DNA from: Paenibacillus oleatilyticus
Lineage (GTDB): Bacteria; Bacillota; Bacilli; Paenibacillales; NBRC-103111
NCBI RefSeq assembly: GCF_018998565.1
Contig: NZ_JAHNZO010000018.1
Span: 1 to 64,000, forward strand
Direction: 5' to 3'
DNA length: 64,000 nt
The position numbers and the translations under genes were made by a program. Of this stretch, positions 35,218-43,637 are shown one piece after another. Each line of letters begins with the position of its first letter. Position 1 is the first letter of the stretch. The notes beneath the pieces were generated by a model. That model searched no databases. It was not told the origin of the DNA and worked only from the letters and a program-made list of their open reading frames with translations.

Positions 35218-35227
35218 TTCTATTCAA

Positions 35228-36592
35228 GTGCAACACCAAAATGAAGTTCAAGCATCGCGATTCATCCTATGGTTGAGCATATTGACATTTTTTAGCGTCA
35301 TGAACGAAACCATGTTTAACGTTTCGTTACCGGACATTGCCGCTTATTTCCATATTGCGCCGTCGGCGGCCAATTGGACCAACACCTGCTTTTCGCTTTC
35401 TTTCGCGATCGGCGTCGCTGTGTATGGCAAAATATCGGAGCATACAGGCATGCGAAAGCTGCTGTTGTTCGGTATGTTAACCTACGGTTTCGGTTCGGTC
35501 GTCGGCCTGTTGGGTCATTCCTGGTATCCGGGCGTGCTGGCTGCGCGTTTTTTGCAGGGAATCGGGGCTTCGGCCATTCCGTCGCTCATTATGGTGATGA
35601 TCGTCAAGGTTGTCGAGCCGGGGAAACAGGGCAAAGCTTTCGGCCTGATCGGCTCAGTCGTTGCCTTTGGCGAGGGGATTGGTCCGGTCATCGGAGGCGC
35701 GGTTTCCGGCTATATGCATTGGTCGCTGTTGTTCGCGCTGCCGCTGCTGTCGCTGCTGGCCCTGCCGTTCGTACTGCGGACGCTGCCTGACGAGACGACG
35801 GAGGGAAAAGCATTCGACATGACCGGAGCGGTACTGTTGTCCGCGGGCATTCTGTCGTTTGCGCTGTTTACGACGCTGTATCATTGGATTTATCTGACTG
35901 CAAGTCTGATTTTATTCGCGATTCTCGCTCTTCATATCCGTCGGCACCGGGAGCCGTTCCTGGAGCCGTTCCTGTTCCGGAAGAAAACGTATCTTGTTGG
36001 TGTGATCCTAGGCGCCTTGCTTCTCGGCACGGTCGCCGGCTTTTTTTCCATGGTGCCTTATCTGATGAGAGCGGTGTACGATATGCCGACCGGCCTCATC
36101 GGAAGCGCCATTCTGTTCCCCGGCACCTTGAGCGTCATCTTGTTCGGGATGCTTGGCGGGATGCTGGCCGACCGCCGGGGTCATATCGCCGCGATGCTGA
36201 CCGGATTAAGCATGATTGCCGCCGGTTTTCTGGTCGTCCTGTTCTATACGGACCGGGCGCCGTGGTTCATCGCGGCTGCGATGATTCTAACGTTTGGCGG
36301 CCTGTCGTTTGTCAAAACCGCCGTTTCCGCAAGTGTCGCCGGTACGCTGGAAGAGAATGAAGCGGGCTCCGGTATGGGCATGCTCAACTTCGCCTGCTTC
36401 CTCGCGGAAGGGATCGGCATCGCCGGTGTCGGCGGACTGCTGACGAAGCCTTGGCTGGACTCTCCTCTTGTCGGGACCGTAACGAGCCAAACGGCTGGAC
36501 TTTACAGCAACATGATGCTGATTTTCATGGCGCTCGTGGCGTTAGGTGGTACCCTCTTCGTTATGTTTTATAAGCGGAATAGTCAGGGATGA
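35228..36592 (+). CDS. Tet(L)/Tet(K)-like tetracycline efflux MFS transporter
   Basis: This 454-residue, 14-helix major facilitator antiporter resembles Tet(L) along its length. The start FFSVMNETMFNVSLPDIAAYF, then VYGKISEHTGMRKLLLFG, KAFGLIGSVVAFGEGIGPVIGG (antiporter motif C) and GLSFVKTAVSA each have clear Tet(L) counterparts. The start is GTG with AAAGGGG ten bases ahead, inside an attenuator hairpin, and a tet-type leader peptide precedes it. It exports tetracycline-divalent metal complexes in exchange for protons. Diverged residues mean the drug range needs testing. Confidence 0.9.
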   Translation: MQHQNEVQASRFILWLSILTFFSVMNETMFNVSLPDIAAYFHIAPSAANWTNTCFSLSFAIGVAVYGKISEHTGMRKLLLFGMLTYGFGSVVGLLGHSWYPGVLAARFLQGIGASAIPSLIMVMIVKVVEPGKQGKAFGLIGSVVAFGEGIGPVIGGAVSGYMHWSLLFALPLLSLLALPFVLRTLPDETTEGKAFDMTGAVLLSAGILSFALFTTLYHWIYLTASLILFAILALHIRRHREPFLEPFLFRKKTYLVGVILGALLLGTVAGFFSMVPYLMRAVYDMPTGLIGSAILFPGTLSVILFGMLGGMLADRRGHIAAMLTGLSMIAAGFLVVLFYTDRAPWFIAAAMILTFGGLSFVKTAVSASVAGTLEENEAGSGMGMLNFACFLAEGIGIAGVGGLLTKPWLDSPLVGTVTSQTAGLYSNMMLIFMALVALGGTLFVMFYKRNSQG

Positions 36593-36595
36593 TGT

Positions 36596-36625
36596 AAAGC
36601 TCCGGGGGTTCCCGGAGCTTTGCTT
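36596..36625 (+). terminator. Terminator after the efflux gene
   Basis: AAAGCTCCGGG-GGTT-CCCGGAGCTTT, an 11-base perfect stem, starts four bases after the stop and is followed by GCTTGTTGT. Confidence 0.75.
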
Positions 36626-36663
36626 GTTGTAAAACCCAATACTCGTAGAAATTTCGGTGCACA

Positions 36664-36898
36664 CAACGGTGGGGTATATCCCTCCAGCAGCTGCCCCTCC
36701 CCAGAAAGTGATGCAACTCTTAAAAGCATATTCTAATACTTTCCTGGGGACCCATCTACCCGTGAAACTGATTAGAATTAGCGGTAATTTCACGGGCTTC
36801 AAGGCGAACGTAAACTCTTACGGGAAATATCCACGTCTATTTCTCTGAGTTTTTACTCCTGGAGTTTCTCGATACTCTAACCTCCCTGTGGAGAGGAG
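36664..36898 (+). repeat. Structured repeat element, copy B
   Basis: Copy B is related to copy C in tandem at about 235 bases. It has CCCCAGAAAGT (36699-36709) pairing with ACTTTCCTGGGG (36738-36749, one bulge) and CCCGTGAAA (36759-36767) pairing with TTTCACGGG (36788-36796), then CAAGGCGAACG and a right end with CTCT..CCTCCCTGTGGAGAG. Stem bases differ from copies A and C on both sides so that pairing is kept. No protein frame is credible. Confidence 0.7.
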
Positions 36899-36899
36899 C

Positions 36900-37150
36900 T
36901 TGTTGAGAAAGTGGTTACTGAATATAATAGTGGCGTACGAGGGGTGGGGCATCTACTTCCGGTCGCTGCTCCACCCCACAAAGTGAAGTTGAATCAGGGA
37001 AGCCTAGTCCGAGTACTTTGTGGGGACCCCGGGTCCGCAGGAAATTTTGATTTGAAGCCGCTTGACAGCGGACATTTCCCACAGACAAAGGCGAACGCTA
37101 TCGCTCCTTTTTCAACGCTCTGCCTCTCTGTGGAGAGTTTTTTTGTTTTG
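36900..37150 (+). repeat. Structured repeat element, copy C
   Basis: It begins TTGTTGAGAAAGTGG like copy A and carries CCCCACAAAGT (36974-36984) with perfect complement ACTTTGTGGGG (37015-37025). Next comes GGAAAT/ATTTCC enclosing GCCGC/GCGG, then ACAAAGGCGAACGCTATCGC, and a right-end hairpin CTCTC-TGTG-GAGAG followed by seven T residues. Compared with A it has an extra 65-base stem-loop arm shared with B. Confidence 0.75.
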
Positions 37151-37458
37151 TTCAAGAGCCCGTACCGATAGGAAACATCGGGGAGGTAAGCAGCAGAGCC
37201 GCCTTTCTGTGGCGGGATCGCGCGTCAGCAAAATAGATGCAGAAAAGTTCCTCTAAATCGGCTTTTTGACCTCTTCGTGCAAATACAGAGGAACTCAGAT
37301 GCGCTAAATGCCTGATATTAACCTTCCTAACTATGTTTCGACATGAATAAAGGAACGTATGTTCGCTATTTTGAAAACAGGCTATCTAAGACAATAATAG
37401 CGCACGGCAGTTCCGTTATCTTGTGTACTTTACTACGTGCACATAAGTCTGTGCTCAA
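37140..37458. repeat. Further inverted repeats in the gene-free region
   Basis: The gap between copies C and D contains two more nested palindromes. AGTTCCTCT (from about 37246) pairs with AGAGGAACT (from about 37286). GGAAC with CGCTATT (from about 37352) pairs with AATAGCG and GTTCC (to about 37414). No gene was found. They look like additional dispersed intergenic repeats of the type seen in Paenibacillus genomes. Confidence 0.5.
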
Positions 37459-37566
37459 GTGTTGAGAAAGTGTTCTTTACTGGCATACAGAAACATACGG
37501 AGGTGGGGTATCCACTGGAAAATCGACAGCGGCCGCCTTTGTCTTCGGGAAATATTCTCAACAAGT
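37459..37566 (-). repeat. Structured repeat element, copy D (short, inverted)
   Basis: Both ends carry TGTTGAGAA as a perfect 9-base terminal inverted repeat. The interior, read on the minus strand, matches the right half of copy A almost base for base (ATTTCCCGAAGACAAAGGCG and then CCAGTGGATACCCCA). The left arm is missing, so it is an internal-deletion derivative. This end structure points to a mobile, MITE-like origin. Confidence 0.75.
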
Positions 37567-37596
37567 TCGGGAAGCCTGTATTTATATTGGCTTCTC

Positions 37597-38760
37597 TTAA
37601 GTGATCACCACCTGCTGTTCCTGAAAGCGGGACAGCCGGAACATGCTTAGATCGAACGCGTCCGGTTTTCCTTCGATCCGGTCGGCCAAAATTTCGCCGA
37701 CGACGCTGGCAAACTTGAAGCCGTGACCCGAGAAGCCGCAGGCGATCTGAATGTTCGGATCGAACGGCGCCCGGTCGATGATGAAATGTTCGTCCGGCGA
37801 CAGCTCGTATTTGCACACCCCGCCGCGCAGCAGAGCGCCCGCCGCAGCCGGCATATACGTCTCCAGCGCCCGGCGGAGATCGCCTTCATCCTCCGGCAGC
37901 GTCCCGAAGTCAGCCGGCTGCTCGACCGGCGAGAGCGGAAGACCGGTCTCGTGCCGGCCGATCTTCACGCCGGACCCTTGAATGCTCGGAAAGCCGTAAA
38001 AGCCGCCGTCCGGGGTACTTAACGTGAATCCCGGGAATCGCTCGCAAGCAAACAACGCTTCGTCCGCCTGAAACCAGGCGACCGCTTTGCGGACCGGCGC
38101 CACGGGCAGTGCAAGCGACGGAAGCAGCACGCTGCCGACGCCGGCGCCCGCGCTTACAATAAGACAGTCCGCATGGAAGTCGCCGACCCCGGTTTTTACA
38201 GTGACGCCCGCGTTCCACGGCACGACCTCCGTTACGCGCGTATACGGAAGCAGCGCCGCCCGATGCGCAAGCGCCATCTCGTGGTACGCCTGCACGCATT
38301 GCTCGCTGAGCAAATAGCCGGCCTCCGGCTCGAACAGCCCTGTGTAGCTGTCCGGCAGTTGAACGCCCGGCCAACGCTTCGCAATCTCCTCCGACCGCAG
38401 CAGCTCGACCGGCAAGTGAAGCGCGGCCGACGATTCAAGCTTGTCGCGGAGCCCTGAATGCCCGGCCGGCGCCATATTCAGCACGCCGCTGCGAAAAAAC
38501 AGCGTCCGGTCGCGCTCCTCCTCCAGCTCGCTCCAAAGGCGGTGCGCCCGGACAGCCATGGCCGCGTAAGGGCCACCTCCGGCATAGGCATGACGGAGCA
38601 GCCGCGTTTCCCCGTGATGGCTGCCTCCCCCATGGGGCGGGTCGAACGCATCGATCAGCAGCGTGCTTATCCCTCGCCGCGCTAAATGCGCCCCGGCGCT
38701 CATGCCCATGGAGCCTGCGCCGATGACGATGACATCGTAAGAGGTACGGATAACGGTCAC
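37597..38760 (-). CDS. FAD-dependent amine oxidase, SolA/sarcosine oxidase family
   Basis: This 387-residue flavoprotein has the dinucleotide-binding motif VIGAGSMGMSAGAHLARRG, the family segment GGGSHHGETRLLRHAY, and FKFASVVGEILADR at the end with HGF before it. It matches monomeric sarcosine oxidase and N-methyl-L-tryptophan oxidase (SolA), which oxidise N-methyl amino acids to release formaldehyde and H2O2, with FAD bound covalently through a Cys. The GTG start is preceded by AAGGA but very closely. Substrate unproven. Confidence 0.88.
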   Translation of the reverse strand: MTVIRTSYDVIVIGAGSMGMSAGAHLARRGISTLLIDAFDPPHGGGSHHGETRLLRHAYAGGGPYAAMAVRAHRLWSELEEERDRTLFFRSGVLNMAPAGHSGLRDKLESSAALHLPVELLRSEEIAKRWPGVQLPDSYTGLFEPEAGYLLSEQCVQAYHEMALAHRAALLPYTRVTEVVPWNAGVTVKTGVGDFHADCLIVSAGAGVGSVLLPSLALPVAPVRKAVAWFQADEALFACERFPGFTLSTPDGGFYGFPSIQGSGVKIGRHETGLPLSPVEQPADFGTLPEDEGDLRRALETYMPAAAGALLRGGVCKYELSPDEHFIIDRAPFDPNIQIACGFSGHGFKFASVVGEILADRIEGKPDAFDLSMFRLSRFQEQQVVIT

Positions 38761-38844
38761 TCCTTCCCAATCGTATATTAAACCGCCTTATATTTAGGTA
38801 TAATCAGACTATGACCACCTACATTCCCGAAGGAGTGAACTTTT

Positions 38845-39705
38845 TTGGAACATAGATATTTCGGCGCGTCCGACAAGCAATTTCCGATTCTGGGCTTCGG
38901 CGCCCAGCGCATCGTGGACGAGCATCAATGCACGGAGGAAGAAGCAATACGAATCGTGAACCGGGCGATCGACGAAGGCATCACCTACTTCGATACGGCC
39001 CCGAGCTATTCCGACGGCCAGTCGGAGGAACGGCTGGGCAAGGCGCTCCGGCACCGCCGCAGCGACGTCTGGATCGCGACGAAGACGCACGACCGGACAA
39101 GAGATGGCTCGTGGCGTCTGCTCGAAGCCAGCCTGAACCGGCTGCAAACCGACCGCGTTGACGAGTGGCGTCTGCATAATCTGGTCACGATGGACGATTT
39201 GGAGCAATGCTTCGCCAAAGGCGGGGCGATGGAAGCGATGCTCGAAGCGAAGGAGCAGGGCATCATCAAGGCGATCAGCGTCAGCGGACATACGAACCCG
39301 GAAGTCCAGCTTGAAGCGATCGAACGCTTCCCCTTCGACAGCGCCTTGGTTGCGCTATCCGCCGCCGACCACTTCATCTACAGCTTCGCCCATGAATTCG
39401 TTCCGCGGGCCGTCGAAAAGGGAGTCGCCGTGATCGGCATGAAGGTGATGGCGCTCGGGAAGCTCGCCCCGTGGTACGAGCAAGCGCTGCGCTATACGTT
39501 CTCGCTGCCGGTTGCCACGACCATTATCGGGATGGAAACAATGGAGCAGTTGGAAAAAAATCTTGCCATCGCCAAACAGTTCCGCCCGATGTCCGACACG
39601 GAGCAGCTCGATTTCTTGAAAGAAATCATTCACCTCGCCACGCCGGACGTGCTGCGCTGGAAAGCGAGCGAGTGGATGTCCGGCGAGTGGTACCGGCGCG
39701 ACTAG
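38845..39705 (+). CDS. Aldo/keto reductase
   Basis: This 286-residue protein has the AKR barrel pattern: GFGAQRI, DEGITYFDTAPSYSDGQSEERLGKAL with the catalytic Asp and Tyr, KTHDRTR with the catalytic Lys, and SVSGHT. It is shorter than most AKRs and belongs to the group of general aldo/keto reductases of unknown substrate. The TTG start has AAGGAG nine bases ahead. It is transcribed away from the amine oxidase and its stop overlaps the convergent M20 gene by four bases. Confidence 0.9.
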   Translation: MEHRYFGASDKQFPILGFGAQRIVDEHQCTEEEAIRIVNRAIDEGITYFDTAPSYSDGQSEERLGKALRHRRSDVWIATKTHDRTRDGSWRLLEASLNRLQTDRVDEWRLHNLVTMDDLEQCFAKGGAMEAMLEAKEQGIIKAISVSGHTNPEVQLEAIERFPFDSALVALSAADHFIYSFAHEFVPRAVEKGVAVIGMKVMALGKLAPWYEQALRYTFSLPVATTIIGMETMEQLEKNLAIAKQFRPMSDTEQLDFLKEIIHLATPDVLRWKASEWMSGEWYRRD

Positions 39706-40865
39706 CCCCGCAGACGGTCCAAAGCGTGAGCCGCCGTAAGCGCAAATAAAGCCGCTCCCGGTGCTATCGCATCCTCGTTCAGCGTAAATTTCGGATGGTG
39801 CCATTCCTCCGTTCCGCTCGTGCCCATCCAGAGGAAGCAGCCCGGCACCTGTTCCTGATAGTGCGCAAAATCTTCGCCGCCCGTGGAACGCCGGGCCTCC
39901 GTTACCTGGAGGTTCAAGGCTTGCGCCGCTCCCCGGGCGATCTCCACCGCTTCCGAATCGTTGGTTACCGACGGAATCCCCGCAAACCAAGTCAGGCGAG
40001 CCTCCGCGCCGTAGCCCGCCGCAATGCCGCCAGCGATGCGCTGCATCAGTTCCGGCAGCTTCTGCCGGACTTCCGGGCGGAACGTCCGCACGGTGCCGTC
40101 CAGAACGGCTTCGTCCGGGATGACGTTCCACGTGCTGCCCGCATGAAAGCTGCACACGCTGACGACCGCACTGTCGAGCGGGCTGATGCTGCGGCTGACC
40201 GCGGTCTGGAGGCCGCCTACGATCGCGCTGGCGGCGACGATCGGGTCGATCGCCGCATCGGGAATGGCCGCATGGCCGCCCTTGCCGGTCACCGTCAGCT
40301 TGAAGCCGTCGACGCTGGCCATCAGCGGCCCCGACGCCAAGCCCACGGTGCCGACCGGCAGCTCGGGCTTGTTATGCATGCCGAAGATCGCCTGCACGCC
40401 TTCCAAAGCGCCCGCGCCGATCATCGCTTTCGCTCCCGTGCCCTTCTCTTCCGCCGGCTGATACAGCAGCCGCACGGTTCCCTTCAGCTCGACGGCATGC
40501 CGCTTGAGCAGCAGCGCCGCGCCCACAATCGCCGCGGTGTGAAAATCGTGCCCGCAAGCGTGCATTTTCCCGGGAATTTCCGAGGCGAACGGCAGCCCGG
40601 TTTCCTCCGTCACCGGCAGCGCGTCGATATCCGCCCGCAGCGCAACCGTCGGCCCGGGCTCCGCCCCTTCGACCTCCGCCAGCACGCCGACAGGCAGGTC
40701 GAGCGGCAGCAGCCGGATGCCCGCTCCGCTTAGCACTTCCCGGATTTTGCGGGTCGTCTCCACCTCCTGCATCGACAGCTCCGGATGACGGTGCAAATCG
40801 CGGCGAAGCCGCACCAATTCAGGCTTCAGTTCCTCAGCCTCTTGAAGCAAACGTTCAGGGTTCAT
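39702..40865 (-). CDS. M20 family amidohydrolase (SndB/YxeP-like deacylase)
   Basis: This 387-residue zinc/manganese hydrolase of the M20D group has KMHACGHDFHTAA (metal-binding Cys/His), YQPAEEKGTGAKAMI (catalytic Glu) and GGEDFAHY near the end, plus a dimerisation insert in the middle. Relatives in Bacillus (YtnL/SndB and YxeP) remove acetyl groups from N-acetyl-S-alkylcysteines. The genes just upstream are an acetyltransferase and a cystine-type ABC importer, the same trio as in those sulfur operons. AAGGAG precedes the ATG. Confidence 0.9.
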   Translation of the reverse strand: MNPERLLQEAEELKPELVRLRRDLHRHPELSMQEVETTRKIREVLSGAGIRLLPLDLPVGVLAEVEGAEPGPTVALRADIDALPVTEETGLPFASEIPGKMHACGHDFHTAAIVGAALLLKRHAVELKGTVRLLYQPAEEKGTGAKAMIGAGALEGVQAIFGMHNKPELPVGTVGLASGPLMASVDGFKLTVTGKGGHAAIPDAAIDPIVAASAIVGGLQTAVSRSISPLDSAVVSVCSFHAGSTWNVIPDEAVLDGTVRTFRPEVRQKLPELMQRIAGGIAAGYGAEARLTWFAGIPSVTNDSEAVEIARGAAQALNLQVTEARRSTGGEDFAHYQEQVPGCFLWMGTSGTEEWHHPKFTLNEDAIAPGAALFALTAAHALDRLRG

Positions 40866-40883
40866 GCGCAGATTCTCCTTGGT

Positions 40884-41384
40884 TCAGCCTGTGGTGGCGC
40901 GGACTTCAGGCAGCAAATTTTTACGCAAAAAGACGAGCTTGTCGTCCCGTCCCAGCTCCCGTTCATAGAAGCGCACGTAGCCTTTCCGTTCATACATAGG
41001 CAGCAGCCAGGGATGCTTCGCCGAGGTCGCGAGCACAACAGCCGGCGAAAGGAGAATGTCCCGTACGACCGCTTCCTCCGCGTAGGATAGAAGCTTGCTG
41101 CCGACACCGTGGTTCGCATATGCCGGATCGACGGCAAAGTTGTACAGGAACGGCAGATCGGTCACTTCCGGCAGCGACCGGAGCGAAATGGTCGCGACGA
41201 TCGTTCCGCCGATCTCCAGCACGTAGCTGGCATGCTCGGCGATATTCGTCCGCACCATCTCCAAATCCGCATGGACCGCCGCAAATTCGATTTTAAGCTC
41301 CCCGATGCTCCGATAAGCTCTGCGAATCACGCCCAGAACCTGCTCGGCATCGTCTAACGTCGCTTGACGGTACACCTCGTTCAC
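40884..41384 (-). CDS. GNAT N-acetyltransferase (SnaA/YxeL-like context)
   Basis: This protein of about 166 residues has the GNAT fold signature PAYANHGVGSKLLSYAEE and late MYERKGYVRFYEREL. The GTG at 41384 with GAGGTGA five bases before is a better start than an in-frame GTG nine bases upstream. In the ytm and yxe operons an acetyltransferase modifies the amino group of S-substituted cysteines before oxidation. The same role is inferred here from the neighbours (M20 deacylase 18 bases downstream, ABC importer upstream). Confidence 0.85.
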   Translation of the reverse strand: MNEVYRQATLDDAEQVLGVIRRAYRSIGELKIEFAAVHADLEMVRTNIAEHASYVLEIGGTIVATISLRSLPEVTDLPFLYNFAVDPAYANHGVGSKLLSYAEEAVVRDILLSPAVVLATSAKHPWLLPMYERKGYVRFYERELGRDDKLVFLRKNLLPEVRATTG

Positions 41385-41409
41385 GGAACTCACCTCACGA
41401 TTTTCGCTA

Positions 41410-42162
41410 TTATATCACATAACTCCATTCCGGCGTGATTCTCCGCAGGAACTGCTTGGTGCGCTCTTCCTGGGGGCGGGAGAAAATGTCCTCCGGCTTG
41501 CCCTCCTCGACGATGACGCCTTCGTCCATAAACACCACGCGATTCGACACTTCGCGGGCGAAGCTCATCTCATGCGTCACGACGATCATCGTGATGCCTT
41601 CACGGGCAATTTTGCGGATGACGGACAGCACCTCGCCGACCAGCTCGGGATCGAGCGCCGAGGTCGGCTCGTCGAACAAAATCACCTCGGGATTGAGCGC
41701 CAAGGCGCGGGCAATCCCGACCCGCTGCTGCTGCCCACCCGAGAGCTGGCTAGGGTAGGCATCGGCTTTGGCCGCGAGGCCGACCTTCTCCAGCACCTGT
41801 AGACTTCGCTCCCTGGCCTTTTCCTTGGGCATTTTCTGCGCAATCACGAGACCTTCCATCACATTTTCCAGCGCCGTCTTATGCTTGAACAAATTGTAAT
41901 GCTGGAACACCATCGCCGTTTTGCGGCGCAGCGTCAAGATGTCGCGCTTGCTCGGATGCTTGCAGCTGACCGTAAAATCGCCGATCGCCACCTCCCCGTC
42001 CTGCGGGCGCTCCAGCAGGTTGACGCAGCGAAGCAGCGTCGTTTTGCCCGAGCCGCTGGGCCTGAGAATGACGACGACCTCTCCTTTTTCCACCGACAAG
42101 TCGATCCCTTTCAGCACCGCCTGCTTGCCGAATGACTTTTGAATGTTGGTCAGCCGAATCAT
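41410..42162 (-). CDS. Polar amino acid ABC importer ATPase with altered Walker A
   Basis: This 250-residue ATPase of the GlnQ/TcyC class has [27 protein letters not shown] and VVTHEM. Walker A reads [10 protein letters not shown] instead of [10 protein letters not shown]: the first, normally invariant Gly is Arg (codon AGG where GGG is expected). That would disturb the P-loop, so activity is in doubt unless this is a sequence error. The ATG at 42162 overlaps the permease stop (ATGA); a longer upstream frame lies within the permease gene. It would drive uptake of cystine or S-modified cysteine. Confidence 0.92.
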   Translation of the reverse strand: MIRLTNIQKSFGKQAVLKGIDLSVEKGEVVVILRPSGSGKTTLLRCVNLLERPQDGEVAIGDFTVSCKHPSKRDILTLRRKTAMVFQHYNLFKHKTALENVMEGLVIAQKMPKEKARERSLQVLEKVGLAAKADAYPSQLSGGQQQRVGIARALALNPEVILFDEPTSALDPELVGEVLSVIRKIAREGITMIVVTHEMSFAREVSNRVVFMDEGVIVEEGKPEDIFSRPQEERTKQFLRRITPEWSYVI

Positions 42163-42869
42163 GTCACGCCTCCCCGATTGTATTTGGTTACCTTTTTTTC
42201 CAAATAAGCTGTCAGCCGCTCCGCCACGACCGTGATTCCCCAATAAATCAGCGCCGCCGCGATAAAAGCTTCCAGAAACTTCAAATTGTTCGATGCCACG
42301 ACACTGGCCTTGCCCAGCAGCTCCATCTGCGAGACCGTGAACGCAAACGTCGACGTATGCAAAAATCCGACGAACAGGTTGCACAAATTCGGCAAAATAA
42401 CCCCGATCGCCTGCGGCAGCACGACGCGTCGGAGCGCTTGCGGCGTGCTCATGCCGACGGAGTAGGCGGCCTCAAGCTGACCCCGGTTTACCGCCAGGAG
42501 ACCGGAGCGGATAATCTCGGACATATAGGCGCCGGCCGTCAGGGAGAACGCCGTCAGCACGAACGACAAGATCGGGATCGAAGCCGTCTTGATCCCCCAC
42601 CCGTAATGCGTCGACAGCTTGTCGATCAGCATTGGCAGCCCCCAATAAATGAGGAACACGTGCAGAATGACCGGCGTTCCACGCAAAAAGGAAACGTATG
42701 CGTCGGCGATCCGGTGAAGCCCCTTCACCTTGTATATGCGGATCAGCGCCGTAACCACGCCGATGACGAACCCGAACAGAAGCGGGACGATCGTAATGAC
42801 CAGCGTCAGAGGCAGTGCGTCCAATATTTCAAAAAAAGCCGTCACAATAAACCCGATGTCGATACTCAT
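42159..42869 (-). CDS. Polar amino acid ABC importer permease (second)
   Basis: This 236-residue HisM/GlnP-type permease has the EAA loop ([25 protein letters not shown]) that docks with the ATPase, and [17 protein letters not shown]. It overlaps the ATPase gene by four bases and follows the first permease by 33 bases. With that permease it forms the membrane channel of the importer. GGAGTGAG precedes the ATG. Confidence 0.92.
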   Translation of the reverse strand: MSIDIGFIVTAFFEILDALPLTLVITIVPLLFGFVIGVVTALIRIYKVKGLHRIADAYVSFLRGTPVILHVFLIYWGLPMLIDKLSTHYGWGIKTASIPILSFVLTAFSLTAGAYMSEIIRSGLLAVNRGQLEAAYSVGMSTPQALRRVVLPQAIGVILPNLCNLFVGFLHTSTFAFTVSQMELLGKASVVASNNLKFLEAFIAAALIYWGITVVAERLTAYLEKKVTKYNRGGVT

Positions 42870-42902
42870 TCGTTCTCACTCCATCCCCGGACCGGCAGCC
42901 GG

Positions 42903-43604
42903 TCATGCGCTCGCGATTCTTTGCTCGTGCCGCTGCAATCGGATTTCCGTCAGCGCAAAGCCCTTCTCCAGCACGAGCACGGTCAAATAATAAATGATCG
43001 TCAGGCCGATATACACCTCCAGCGTGTGGGCGGTCGTCGCAATCAGCGTCTGCCCCCGTCCCATCATGTCCATGACGCCGATGGAGTAGGCCAGCGACGT
43101 ATCTTTCAGGAAGCCGATCACCGTGCTCGCAAAGTTCGGAAAAGCTATAACGAACGCCTGCGGCAGGACGATCCGGAAAAAGGCCTGCGGTCCCGTCATG
43201 CCCACCGCGTACGCGCCTTCAAGCTGGCCACGGTCTACGGCGTTGACCGCCCCGCGGATCACCTCGGAGATCGAGGCGGCGCTGCCGAGCGCATACGTAA
43301 TAATGACGAACACGATCGGATTCATCCGCGACATGTCGAAGTTCACGAGCTGCAGCAGCGCAGGCACCCCATAAAAGACGAGAAACAATTGGATCAAAAT
43401 CGGCGTTCCGCGGACAAACGACACGTAAACGGCGGCGATCCGGTTCAGCACCGGAACGTTGTACAGCCGGGGCAGCGCGATCAGCAGTCCCAGCAGTACG
43501 CCGAAGAAGAGCGAAGCGACCAAAATAAACAGAGTAATGTGCAGGTAAGACAGCAGTATAGGAAGGAACTCCCCTATGAGCGCGGCGTCGAACGATTTCC
43601 CCAT
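42903..43604 (-). CDS. Polar amino acid ABC importer permease (first)
   Basis: This 233-residue permease of the same HisM/GlnP type has SFVRGTPILIQLFLVFYG, an EAA loop (GQLEGAYAVGMTGPQAFFRIVLPQA) and about five helices. It lies 33 bases after the solute-binding protein gene and before the second permease, the usual order for cystine-type (TcyABC/TcyJLMN) importers. Confidence 0.92.
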   Translation of the reverse strand: MGKSFDAALIGEFLPILLSYLHITLFILVASLFFGVLLGLLIALPRLYNVPVLNRIAAVYVSFVRGTPILIQLFLVFYGVPALLQLVNFDMSRMNPIVFVIITYALGSAASISEVIRGAVNAVDRGQLEGAYAVGMTGPQAFFRIVLPQAFVIAFPNFASTVIGFLKDTSLAYSIGVMDMMGRGQTLIATTAHTLEVYIGLTIIYYLTVLVLEKGFALTEIRLQRHEQRIASA

Positions 43605-43637
43605 TCCACCCCATACCTTTCTGTAAGGAAATTTGGT

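Noticed and set aside
37450..37575. Target-site duplication around repeat copy D
   Set aside because: Flanks (TCAAG on the left, AGTTC on the right) share too little to call a duplication.
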